Below are positions 25,672 to 33,224 of a DNA stretch of 64,000 nucleotides, piece by piece. How positions within the stretch are numbered: the first letter of the stretch is position 1; every line of letters begins with the position of its first letter. Location of the stretch: contig NZ_JAKIHL010000006.1 in assembly GCF_021608135.1 (NCBI RefSeq), positions 1 to 64,000 of the forward strand, given 5' to 3'. Source of the DNA: Microaerobacter geothermalis. GTDB taxonomy: Bacteria > Bacillota > Bacilli > DSM-22679. The position numbers and the translations under genes were made by a program. Under the pieces are notes generated by a model. That model did not search any database. It was given only the letters and a program-made list of their open reading frames with translations, and was not told where the DNA came from.

Positions 25672-26661
25672 TTGTTTCATTATATCGGATATCCTGAAAA
25701 AGCCGAACAAACCTGGGCCTATCAATTTAACGAAACTATTTTGAAAGAATTAAAGTCTTTGGACGTTCCGTTTACAAGTTGGCCAAACGGAAGATGGAGA
25801 GAAGAACAGGCAAACGAACTGAAACATACGGAAGCAAAGGAAACAGATGTATGGTTTGTTGCCCATCCGTTCCACCCGGCAATGAGATGGATTCAATCCA
25901 AAAAAGGGATCAAAATGACCAGAATCGCCGGAACAGCAGCAAATCCCTATGAAATAGGAGTAATCTATAATCAGACGAATCAGAAATTGGAAGAATCCCA
26001 TTTATCCAAATTTGATCTGATCCTTACTCATTCCAAGTGGGCTCATTGCCTTGTCATCTCTGCTTATCCAAATCTGGCAGGTCGGTTTGCCCTTGTCGGC
26101 AGACCCACGGACTTCTCAGCACTAACAAAATATAAAAACATCCCCAAACAAAAAAATTGGATTGCGTTTAGCCAGCGCTTCTCCTATGACAAATTGTTTG
26201 TCATTGAAATGGAGACAACAAGAAGATTAAGGGAGAAGGGGTTTCAAATATTTCATTTAATTTCCGATCAAATGTACCATTCCCTTCATCCTTCCCTTTT
26301 GAAATGGGCCAAGTTGCATCATATTCAATTTCTCGTCAACAAAAACAGAGACGAATATTTGACCAGATTGTCACAAGCAGAAATTCTCATCACCACTTCC
26401 ATTTCTGATATGCTGCCCATGTCTCTGTTTGAAGCGATTTATCTTGATGTGATTCCCGTCGCTCCTCAAATGATGTGTTTTCCTGAATTTATTCATCCCG
26501 ATAATTTGTATCCGCCCTTTGATATCGATTTCATGATCAAACTGGCGGAAAAAAAACCAATCAGGCATCACCCCATCTCGTTTCATGAAAAGAAAGCTGT
26601 AATTCAGCGCATTTTACATGAATTAGAGAAAAGATTTGGCATAAAAACATCAAGAAGGTGA
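25672..26661 (+). CDS. Glycosyltransferase of the tandem family, copy 4
   Basis: A 329-residue member starting with TTG at 25672, six bases after GGAGGG. Landmarks are FHYIGYPEKAEQTWAYQFN, DVWFVAHPFHPAM, KMTRIAGTAANPYEIGV, LVGRPTDFSALTKYK and SDMLPMSLFEAIYLDVIPVAPQMMCFPEFIHPDNLYPPFDID. It sits two bases after copy 3 and six bases before an SDR epimerase gene, with no internal terminator, so all four copies and the epimerase appear cotranscribed from the DUF6385-like gene onward. The family is not one I can name beyond a GT-B-like fold. Confidence 0.8.
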   Translation: MFHYIGYPEKAEQTWAYQFNETILKELKSLDVPFTSWPNGRWREEQANELKHTEAKETDVWFVAHPFHPAMRWIQSKKGIKMTRIAGTAANPYEIGVIYNQTNQKLEESHLSKFDLILTHSKWAHCLVISAYPNLAGRFALVGRPTDFSALTKYKNIPKQKNWIAFSQRFSYDKLFVIEMETTRRLREKGFQIFHLISDQMYHSLHPSLLKWAKLHHIQFLVNKNRDEYLTRLSQAEILITTSISDMLPMSLFEAIYLDVIPVAPQMMCFPEFIHPDNLYPPFDIDFMIKLAEKKPIRHHPISFHEKKAVIQRILHELEKRFGIKTSRR

Positions 26662-26667
26662 TAACTA

Positions 26668-27591
26668 ATGAAAGTCCTGATAACTGGCGGGGCCGGTTTT
26701 ATCGGATCAAATATAGCAACTCTGTTATTATCTGAAGAAATTGAAGTGATTGTTATCGATAACCTTTCTACCGGGAAGCGAGAGAACATACCGGCAGGTG
26801 CTTCTTTCTATCAAAGGGATATTGTCTATGACGATTTGTCAGATATTTTTACAAAACATGTTCCGGACATACTTATTCATACGGCAGCACAGGTAAGCGT
26901 ACAGGTTTCCCTAAGCGATCCCTTTTTTGATGCCAAAGAAAATATATTAGGGTCGATACGTATCTTGGAAATGTGCCGAAAATATGTAGTAAAGAAATTC
27001 ATCTACTCTTCTTCCTCTGCTGTATACGGGGATATAGGAACACAATCCGCTGATGAAAACTTTCCTCCCAACCCTCCCAATTTTTACGGAGTTTCTAAAT
27101 TTGTTACAGAGTATTATATCCGCTCTTATTCTTCCCTTTTCCATATCCCTTATGTGATCCTCCGTTACTCTAACGTTTATGGGCCAAACCAGGATGAAAC
27201 TACAGAAGGTGGAGGGGTTATCTCCATTTTTGCTAATCATTTTGCCAAAGGTACCAGACCCATCATCTACGGGAATGGGGAAACAAAAAGGGATTTCATT
27301 TTTGTAAAAGACGTGGCAGCTGCCAATTTGGCGGCTCTTCACTTTTCTGGCAGCGATGTCTTTAATATCAGTTCCAACACGTCCACTTCTTTAATAGAGC
27401 TCATTAACAGATTGAACAAGATATCAAAGAAACAAATTGAACCTATCTACTTGCCCAAAAGAAAGGGAGATTTGCCATTTAGCTGCCTTCTCAATGAAAA
27501 AGCAAAGAAACTTTTAAATTGGAAACCCTCTTTTTCCCTAGATGAAGGACTGCTCATTACCTATTTAAGTAAGGAGGGTGGGAAAACATGA
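26668..27591 (+). CDS. NAD-dependent epimerase/dehydratase (extended SDR)
   Basis: A 307-residue GalE-like enzyme. The NAD-binding GGAGFIGSNIATLL lies at the N-terminus, HTAAQVSVQVSLSDP near residue 72, the catalytic Ser/Tyr-Lys in SSSSAVYG and FYGVSKFVTEYY, then RYSNVYGPNQ and YGNGETKRDFIFVKDVA. It probably acts as a UDP-hexose 4-epimerase or related dehydratase supplying the glycan pathway. AAGGTGATAACTA precedes the ATG. Its stop overlaps the start of the next gene by ATGA, so the two products are made together. Substrate is not readable. Confidence 0.87.
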   Translation: MKVLITGGAGFIGSNIATLLLSEEIEVIVIDNLSTGKRENIPAGASFYQRDIVYDDLSDIFTKHVPDILIHTAAQVSVQVSLSDPFFDAKENILGSIRILEMCRKYVVKKFIYSSSSAVYGDIGTQSADENFPPNPPNFYGVSKFVTEYYIRSYSSLFHIPYVILRYSNVYGPNQDETTEGGGVISIFANHFAKGTRPIIYGNGETKRDFIFVKDVAAANLAALHFSGSDVFNISSNTSTSLIELINRLNKISKKQIEPIYLPKRKGDLPFSCLLNEKAKKLLNWKPSFSLDEGLLITYLSKEGGKT

Positions 27592-28589
27592 ATATTCCTT
27601 CTGCTGATGTAAATTTTGCGAAACATTTTTCCGTTCACCCTATGGGAAACCCTCTCTTTTCCATTCCCAGATATCAGGCAAAGGGAATCGTTCATCCCGA
27701 TGTTCTCCCAATGGAAGAAAAAAACTTTCTTATGGTTTATACCCCCTATCCTCCGGAAGAAAAAGAAAATCCTTGTTTGGTCTATTCTTCGGATCTCATC
27801 CATTGGAGGGATGAATCGGTGTCAAATCCATTGCTTACTCCTGATTCAAATGTATGGTGGAAGAATTGGCATCTGGCGGATCCGGATCTGCTGTTTGTCC
27901 CAGAACATAAACGCTGGTACCTTTTTTTTCAACCCCGCAGCCGTCAGGGGACCAAGGATCCCTATGGAAAGGATGTTTCCAGGCAATGCTTCATAGCAGT
28001 TGCTGTTTCAAACGATGGGATCCTTTTTGATGACTCCTCTGACAATCCCATATTAATCAGTTCCTTTCCCCATGAAGGGATAGAAGTAAGAGGTCCCTCG
28101 GTGTTGTGGAACTCAAGGGAACAGCAGTTTGAAATGTATTATGACAGCCGGGATCTCCACTCAGGAAGATATGTAATAAACCGGGCCATATCGAGAGGGG
28201 GAATTAACTGGAACAAAGATATCCGCAATCCACTCATTTCATTTCCTGACAAAGATATATGGCATCCATGTGTCCGTTTCTTCTCGGATTCCTACTGGAT
28301 GTACGTCCCTGTTGGGCGTGTAAAATCCCAATCCAATTATGGAGACATTTGGCTGTTCACCTCCAAGGATGGAGTTGCATGGAAAAGTCAAGGCATCGTC
28401 ATCTGCCATTCTTTGTTCCCATGGATGGCTCGAACCGCTTATCGTTCTTCATTTATACTGTTGGAGGATCGAATCCATCTGTTTGTTTCCGGTTTCGACA
28501 AACAGGGAATCGGCCATATCGGATACTTTATCTCAGCCAAAAAAGGCAAAGCCGTTGACTTTGCCTTCGGTGGAAAAGTGATTCTTTGA
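27588..28589 (+). CDS. Beta-propeller glycosidase-like protein (GH43/GH32 fold)
   Basis: A 333-residue protein with repeated five-bladed propeller features: RYQAKGIVHPDVLP, NPCLVYSSDLIHW, WHLADPDLLFVPEHKRWYLFFQPRS, GIEVRGPSVLWNSREQQFEMYYDSR, WHPCVRFFSDSYWMYVPVGRV and GYFISAKKG. Asp in HPDV/ADPD and Glu in IEVRGPS match where this superfamily has its catalytic acids, so activity is possible. There is no secretion signal, unusual for a polysaccharide hydrolase; it may trim or recognise an intracellular intermediate or be packaged in the spore coat. It overlaps the SDR gene by four bases; repeat R4 begins three bases after the stop. Confidence 0.65.
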   Translation: MNIPSADVNFAKHFSVHPMGNPLFSIPRYQAKGIVHPDVLPMEEKNFLMVYTPYPPEEKENPCLVYSSDLIHWRDESVSNPLLTPDSNVWWKNWHLADPDLLFVPEHKRWYLFFQPRSRQGTKDPYGKDVSRQCFIAVAVSNDGILFDDSSDNPILISSFPHEGIEVRGPSVLWNSREQQFEMYYDSRDLHSGRYVINRAISRGGINWNKDIRNPLISFPDKDIWHPCVRFFSDSYWMYVPVGRVKSQSNYGDIWLFTSKDGVAWKSQGIVICHSLFPWMARTAYRSSFILLEDRIHLFVSGFDKQGIGHIGYFISAKKGKAVDFAFGGKVIL

Positions 28590-28592
28590 AGT

Positions 28593-28790
28593 GGAACTAA
28601 AGATTTGCACGTCCGCAAGTCCCCAAAAACATCTGGGCATTTCAAAGATGGAGTCAGTTTAAGGGCTAATTCCCGTTCTTCAGCCCCTCCGCTTAGCGGG
28701 AACTCAAAGGCTGTCCTTAACAAATTCTTTGATATGAAAATACCTTTTCATATCAATTTGTGACCCTTCGGGTCATGTAAGTTTAGTTCC
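28593..28790 (-). repeat. Foldback repeat, copy R4
   Basis: 198 bp, reverse orientation, with part of the left arm deleted (GCAAGTCCCC joins directly to AAAAACATCTGGG). The right end keeps the complete GATATGAAAATACC/TTTTCATATC and GACCC/GGGTC hairpins and TTTAGTTCC. It fills the space between the convergent propeller gene and the lone minus-strand epimerase gene, and is inverted relative to R5 on the other side of that gene. Confidence 0.85.
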
Positions 28791-28797
28791 GTCCATA

Positions 28798-29706
28798 TTA
28801 GCTTAGTAATTCATCTATTGCTTCTGCTATCGTTCCTTTTGGCGAATACTGAAAGTCTCTCTCCAGTTTCGAAATATCACAGGTTAGAGATTGCAGGGTT
28901 AACTCCTGACCCTTTATCTCTGACTCCTTATATAAAATCTCAATCTCTTTATTTAACTTTCTTTTTGCCGCTCTGGCAACCTCTTCGGCAATCTCCTTGA
29001 TACTTTTCGTTTCTGTCCCGGCCAGATTATATATCCCGTTATTTTTAGTTAAACCTTGTTCATAAATATGGATCACATCCCGGATATGAATAAAATTACG
29101 AACCTGATAGCCGCCCCCATAAATCGTTAATGGTTGATTATTTTTTGCGGCATTGCACATCGTATGAATCACCGAGTTTTTTTCCGAGTAACCTTTGCCG
29201 CAAAGATTGGATTGTCTAAATATCAAATAATTAATTTTATATGTTTCCCCATATGAAATGATAAGCTGTTCGGCCCAATACTTTAAAAATCCATAAAAAT
29301 TGTAGGGGCTGACCCTGGTGTTTTCATTAATGACCGTCTCATCAGGGGCATAAACGGCAAACGATGAAGGAAAGATCATCTTTTTTAGCTGATAATTCCT
29401 TCCTGCTTCCAGTAAATATTTGACACTTAATAAATTGCTGAGAACAGCCTCTTTGCTCTCCTTTTCACACGTGGGAATTCCGCTTACCGCCGCACAATGG
29501 ACGAGGATATCCACACCCTCCATGATCTGAAAAACATCATTCCTGTTTGAAACATCGGCACATTGAATGGGTATATCTCCTATATGCTGAACCTTGCCCG
29601 CAGAAAAGTTATCTACCCCTTTTAGATTTGAAGAATCAAAGATTTTAGAAAAGTGTTCGATTAACATAGAGCCCATATATCCAGCAGCGCCGGTAACCAA
29701 AATCAT
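28798..29706 (-). CDS. NAD-dependent epimerase/dehydratase (extended SDR)
   Basis: A 302-residue enzyme. The nucleotide-binding motif ILVTGAAGYMGSMLIEHF is at the N-terminus, followed by LVHCAAVSGIPTCE, SSFAVYAPDE, the catalytic YNFYGFLKYWAEQ and RQSNLCGKG, and YGGGYQVRNFIHIRDV in the substrate domain. The ATG at 29706 is eight bases from AGGAG; GTG 29715 and ATG 29712 are too close to that site. It is the only minus-strand gene in the 20.5-31.1 kb stretch and is directly bracketed by inverted repeat copies R4 and R5, so it may have been flipped. It likely makes another sugar nucleotide for the glycan. Confidence 0.85.
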   Translation of the reverse strand: MILVTGAAGYMGSMLIEHFSKIFDSSNLKGVDNFSAGKVQHIGDIPIQCADVSNRNDVFQIMEGVDILVHCAAVSGIPTCEKESKEAVLSNLLSVKYLLEAGRNYQLKKMIFPSSFAVYAPDETVINENTRVSPYNFYGFLKYWAEQLIISYGETYKINYLIFRQSNLCGKGYSEKNSVIHTMCNAAKNNQPLTIYGGGYQVRNFIHIRDVIHIYEQGLTKNNGIYNLAGTETKSIKEIAEEVARAAKRKLNKEIEILYKESEIKGQELTLQSLTCDISKLERDFQYSPKGTIAEAIDELLS

Positions 29707-29834
29707 TTCCATCACTCCTTCGATGTAATCTATGAAACTTCAAGGAGAAAGGTATCTAAGTAATGGAAAATTGGGCATCATTTGGAATTTTTAGGCGGTA
29801 CAATCCTTTTAAGAAATTAATATCCTATATGGAA

Positions 29835-29940
29835 GGAACTAAACATCCATGACCCTACGGGTCACAAATTGATATGAAAAGGTATTTTCATATCAAAGAA
29901 TTTACTAAGAATAGTGCTGTACGTGTAAATCTTTAGTTCC
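29835..29940 (+). repeat. Foldback repeat, copy R5 (internally deleted)
   Basis: 106 bp: GGAACTAAAC, the GACCC/GGGTC and GATATGAAAAGG/TTTTCATATC hairpins, AAGAATTTACTAAG, then a jump to ACGTGTAAATCTTTAGTTCC. The central core is gone. It lies between the divergently transcribed epimerase and SQD1-like genes. Confidence 0.85.
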
Positions 29941-29963
29941 GCTTCAATAAAGGAGGGACTTAC

Positions 29964-31115
29964 ATGGTGATTGTCACAGGAGCAGATGGCTATATCGGCT
30001 GGCCAACGATGTTAAAATTAAGCAAATCTTTTCCCAAAGAACGAATCGTTGGAATCGATCATTTCGGGAGGCGCAAATGGGTAGAAAATATCGGTTCAGT
30101 CAGTGCCATACCCGTAGCAGATATGAAGACACGCATAAACGCTGCCAGGGAATGGGGATTTTCCAATCTTCATTTTATTGAAGGAGATTTAACGGACAAG
30201 AATTTTACCTATGAAATTCTCCAAGTGTTTAAACCAAAAGTCATCATCCATCTTGCAGCCCAGCCTTCAGCTCCCTTTTCCCATATCAACGGTCAAATGG
30301 CTACTTTTACCCAAGAGAATAATAATGGGATGCTAAGGAATATTTTATGGGGTATGAAAGAATCAGGATTAACGGATACTCACCTGATCACGACAACGAC
30401 AACAGGGGTATACGGAGCTCCTGAATTTACCATTCCTGAGGGGTTTCTTTCTATTAAGAATGAAGAAACAAAGCAAACGGATATCATACCTTATCCTGGA
30501 ATGGCGACATCCTGGTACCATATGAGCAAAGCCAATGATATTAACAACTTATATTTGGCCCACCATTTATGGAAACTGCCTATTACAGACATTCGAACTT
30601 CTATTGTGCTGGGAACCGAAACCTCCGAAACAAAGATCGATTCCAGATTAGCCACCCGATTTGATTTTGATTTTTATTTCGGTGTGGTACCCAACCGTTT
30701 TTGTGCCCAGGCTTTGGCCAACCACCCCATTACCATTTATGGGAAAGGAGAACAAAAAAAGCCGATGATTACCCTTGAAGATGCTGTCATCTCCATTGTA
30801 AACGCGGCTGACATGGAAAAGGATGCGACCTTTGAAGTCTTTAATCAAGCATCCATCTGGGTCAGTCCCAAAGATTTAGCTCTCGCTGTTCAGCAAGCAT
30901 GCCAAAAGGTAAATATTTCGGTAAACATCATTCATATCGAAAATCCCCGGAAAGAAAAAGAAGTACATGAGATGAAAATGCAAAACAGCGGATTTCTCAG
31001 CAAACTGCTAAAAAAATCCCCGCAAAGCCTTCAGGAGGGTATCGATCACATGATTCAATCACTCCTGCCTTTCAGGGAAACAATTATTCAATATCAAAGC
31101 AGATTTTTAAATTGA
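29964..31115 (+). CDS. SQD1-like nucleotide-sugar SDR (UDP-sulfoquinovose synthase family)
   Basis: A 383-residue SDR that resembles plant/cyanobacterial SQD1 and archaeal Agl3 along most of its length. Matches include GADGYIGWPTMLKLSK (SQD1 has GDGYCGW), FGRRKWVENIG, AAQPSAPFSHI (SQD1 HFGEQRSAPYSM), FTQENN, TTTGVYGAPEFTIPEGF, the catalytic PYPGMATSWYHMSKANDINN (Tyr, adjacent His and Lys kept), VLGTETSET, NRFCAQALANHPITIYGKG and VFNQ. SQD1 converts UDP-glucose and sulfite to UDP-sulfoquinovose. The Arg of the QRSAP motif is Pro here, so the sulfite chemistry needs testing. An AAAGGAGGG site precedes the ATG. Its position suggests a sulfonated or related 6-deoxy sugar in the glycan. Confidence 0.78.
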   Translation: MVIVTGADGYIGWPTMLKLSKSFPKERIVGIDHFGRRKWVENIGSVSAIPVADMKTRINAAREWGFSNLHFIEGDLTDKNFTYEILQVFKPKVIIHLAAQPSAPFSHINGQMATFTQENNNGMLRNILWGMKESGLTDTHLITTTTTGVYGAPEFTIPEGFLSIKNEETKQTDIIPYPGMATSWYHMSKANDINNLYLAHHLWKLPITDIRTSIVLGTETSETKIDSRLATRFDFDFYFGVVPNRFCAQALANHPITIYGKGEQKKPMITLEDAVISIVNAADMEKDATFEVFNQASIWVSPKDLALAVQQACQKVNISVNIIHIENPRKEKEVHEMKMQNSGFLSKLLKKSPQSLQEGIDHMIQSLLPFRETIIQYQSRFLN

Positions 31116-31132
31116 CATCCATAGTTAGACTA

Positions 31133-32113
31133 TTAAAGCCTTGAAAACACTCGGTATTTTCCTTTTTCCCATTGGATGGTATTTGAAAGCTGCTCCGGAG
31201 TTGTCCGTCCTCCATTGCTTAAACGGGTAAGCAGATGGTAATAAATGGTGGGAAGGGCTAATCGCTGTATTAATAACCCTTTAAGAGGTTTTGTCAGAGG
31301 AAATACTTTCAGATAAGACGATAACCATAACTCAACATCTTTTGGGGAAATGATTCCATGTCTGGCGGTCTTTATAAAAATTTGCTCAACATCCACAGTA
31401 GGAAAATTGTAGGTCAAATCATCAAAATCAATCAGATAGGTGTCCCTTCGGGTGAGCAGCACATTAATATCGGCAAAATCATTATGGGCGATATAGCGCC
31501 CCTTGCTTTCCTCCTGTAAGTCTCCGCCCTTCATAAATTCCTGCAATTTGTCTATCCCTGCTTTCGTTCTTTCCACCATCCAGGAATGATGCTCTTTAAT
31601 TAACTTCCTTACCGATGGGGGCTGATTCCTCATTTTTTCGTTTAACTGCACCAGCTCATTTAACATCCTCTGTTCCTGGTTTGTATTTAAACGATATCTC
31701 TCTAATTCCAAATCCGGCGAAGACGGTATAAATCCCTTTCCTCTTTTGTGAAAATTTGCCAAAGATTCCATACATCTAATGACATGTTCCTTTTTGTTCA
31801 GTTTAAGGGGATAACTCCCTGATATCCATTCAAACAAAACATAAACGGTTCCCTTCTGACCTAATGAATAGAAAAGACCCTCCTTATTTCTTATCAGCCT
31901 GGGAATTTTAACCCCATTGTTGATTAAATATTCCTGTCCTTCAAAGGAAAATTGATAGGTTTCAAAGGGATTATTGTATCTTTTAAAACAAAAGGGGCCT
32001 TTATTGGTTTGGACATACCAGACTTTTCTTTTTCCCCTTTGCCTTAACAATTGGTACTTAAGGGGCTTTAGCTCATAATGACGTTTCAATATTTCAGCAT
32101 CCCTGTTTTCCAT
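31133..32113 (-). CDS. CotS-like spore coat kinase-fold protein
   Basis: A 326-residue protein of the CotS/YsxE type within the aminoglycoside phosphotransferase-like superfamily. KVWYVQTNKGPFCFKRYNNP holds the ATP-binding Lys, YIAHNDFADINVLL is the catalytic loop (HxDxxxxN), and YLIDFDDLTYNFPTVDVEQ carries the metal-binding Asp. Catalytic residues appear intact. In B. subtilis CotS is a coat protein synthesised under late mother-cell control. An AGGTGAAAAG site precedes the ATG, nine bases after the upstream paralogue. It may phosphorylate a sugar or protein in the coat; the substrate is unknown. Confidence 0.82.
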   Translation of the reverse strand: MENRDAEILKRHYELKPLKYQLLRQRGKRKVWYVQTNKGPFCFKRYNNPFETYQFSFEGQEYLINNGVKIPRLIRNKEGLFYSLGQKGTVYVLFEWISGSYPLKLNKKEHVIRCMESLANFHKRGKGFIPSSPDLELERYRLNTNQEQRMLNELVQLNEKMRNQPPSVRKLIKEHHSWMVERTKAGIDKLQEFMKGGDLQEESKGRYIAHNDFADINVLLTRRDTYLIDFDDLTYNFPTVDVEQIFIKTARHGIISPKDVELWLSSYLKVFPLTKPLKGLLIQRLALPTIYYHLLTRLSNGGRTTPEQLSNTIQWEKGKYRVFSRL

Positions 32114-32122
32114 CTTTTCACC

Positions 32123-33121
32123 TCAATATCGGATATTCTCCAATACGTTCTGTTTTTGCTTCTCAAATTGGATGATCTTTTCCAATGTTCGAGGAGAAAC
32201 AGATTCCCCTTTACCAATCATTGTTCTTAACACCCTAAACAGATGAGAGGGAATCATCATTTCGATCACCATAACCTTTTTTAATTCAGTGGATAAAGGA
32301 TTTTCCTGTTCATAATAGGAAACAATTTCCTTAAAAAGGTTTTCATTTATGCCGTGCTTTCTAAAGCCCTTTATAATCATTTTCTGCAGTTCTCTAATCG
32401 GCAAATTATACGCCATACCATCCAGATCAATGACATACCCTTTATTGCCAACCATTAGAGCATTAGGCTCACCAAAATCTTCATGGGTCAAATTTCTCTT
32501 TTCTCGGGCTTTCTTCAGCAGCTTATCATAACCCACTTCTTCCAGTTTTTTAATGGCTACTTCTAATATACGAAGGGAGGAAGGCAGATAATTGCCAACT
32601 GCCTTTTTACATTCCTCACTCAACCCCTTTACTTCTTCAACCATTGCTCCCACATCTTGATATAAACTTTGGTAGCTTCTTATTCCTTTACCTAACCGCC
32701 ATTTCTCTTCACATTGAACCGGAGGGACATATCCTTCCGATGTCTTATGAAATAACGCAAGGCCCCTTATTGTCTCCCTGAATTCAAGTTTGTTTTGAAA
32801 ATTTGGATTGCGGGAATTACGGAACCAGTTATATGCTGTATACACACGTTCACCGACTTGAACATAAGGTATATTCTTTTTCGATTTAAGAACCCTGGGC
32901 ACTCTCGCACCTTTATCTAATACGTACATTTGTCCGTAAATAGAGAACAAGAGTTTTTCAAGGGGGTAGTGAGAACGTTTTAAAGCGATATCTCCCTGAT
33001 TTGTTGATACTTTCCATAGTATTTTCCGGCTTCCTTCCCCTTGAATCACACGAATATGCTTCATATTATAGGGAAAATGCTCAAATACTTTTTTCCCTTC
33101 TTCCAAAAGATGGTTGTTCAT
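32123..33121 (-). CDS. CotS-like spore coat kinase-fold protein
   Basis: A 332-residue paralogue of the next gene. KILWKVSTNQGDIALKRSHYPLEKLLFSIYGQMY holds the ATP-binding Lys, NLTHEDFGEPNALMV the catalytic loop and YVIDLDGMAYNLPIRELQKMI the metal site, where Asp-Leu-Asp replaces Asp-Phe-Asp. The N-terminus (EEGKKVFEHFPYNMKHIRVIQGEGSRKI) is typical of the CotS group. The two genes form a bicistronic unit (9-bp gap). Upstream lies repeat R6 and then the GT2 operon. Coat localisation is inferred from the family. Confidence 0.82.
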   Translation of the reverse strand: MNNHLLEEGKKVFEHFPYNMKHIRVIQGEGSRKILWKVSTNQGDIALKRSHYPLEKLLFSIYGQMYVLDKGARVPRVLKSKKNIPYVQVGERVYTAYNWFRNSRNPNFQNKLEFRETIRGLALFHKTSEGYVPPVQCEEKWRLGKGIRSYQSLYQDVGAMVEEVKGLSEECKKAVGNYLPSSLRILEVAIKKLEEVGYDKLLKKAREKRNLTHEDFGEPNALMVGNKGYVIDLDGMAYNLPIRELQKMIIKGFRKHGINENLFKEIVSYYEQENPLSTELKKVMVIEMMIPSHLFRVLRTMIGKGESVSPRTLEKIIQFEKQKQNVLENIRY

Positions 33122-33150
33122 ATGGAGTCAACTCCCTTTCAACTAAAAGT

Positions 33151-33224
33151 GGAACTAAACATGCATAATCCGAAGGATGTCAAATTGATATGAAAAAGTA
33201 TTTTCAAATCAAAGATTTAGTTCC
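33151..33224 (+). repeat. Foldback repeat, minimal copy R6
   Basis: 74 bp: GGAACTAAAC, a decayed GACCC hairpin, GATATGAAAAAG/TTTTCAAATC, then AAAGATTTAGTTCC. It is the shortest copy. Its right end overlaps the stop codon (33217-33219) of the minus-strand GT2 gene. Confidence 0.8.
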
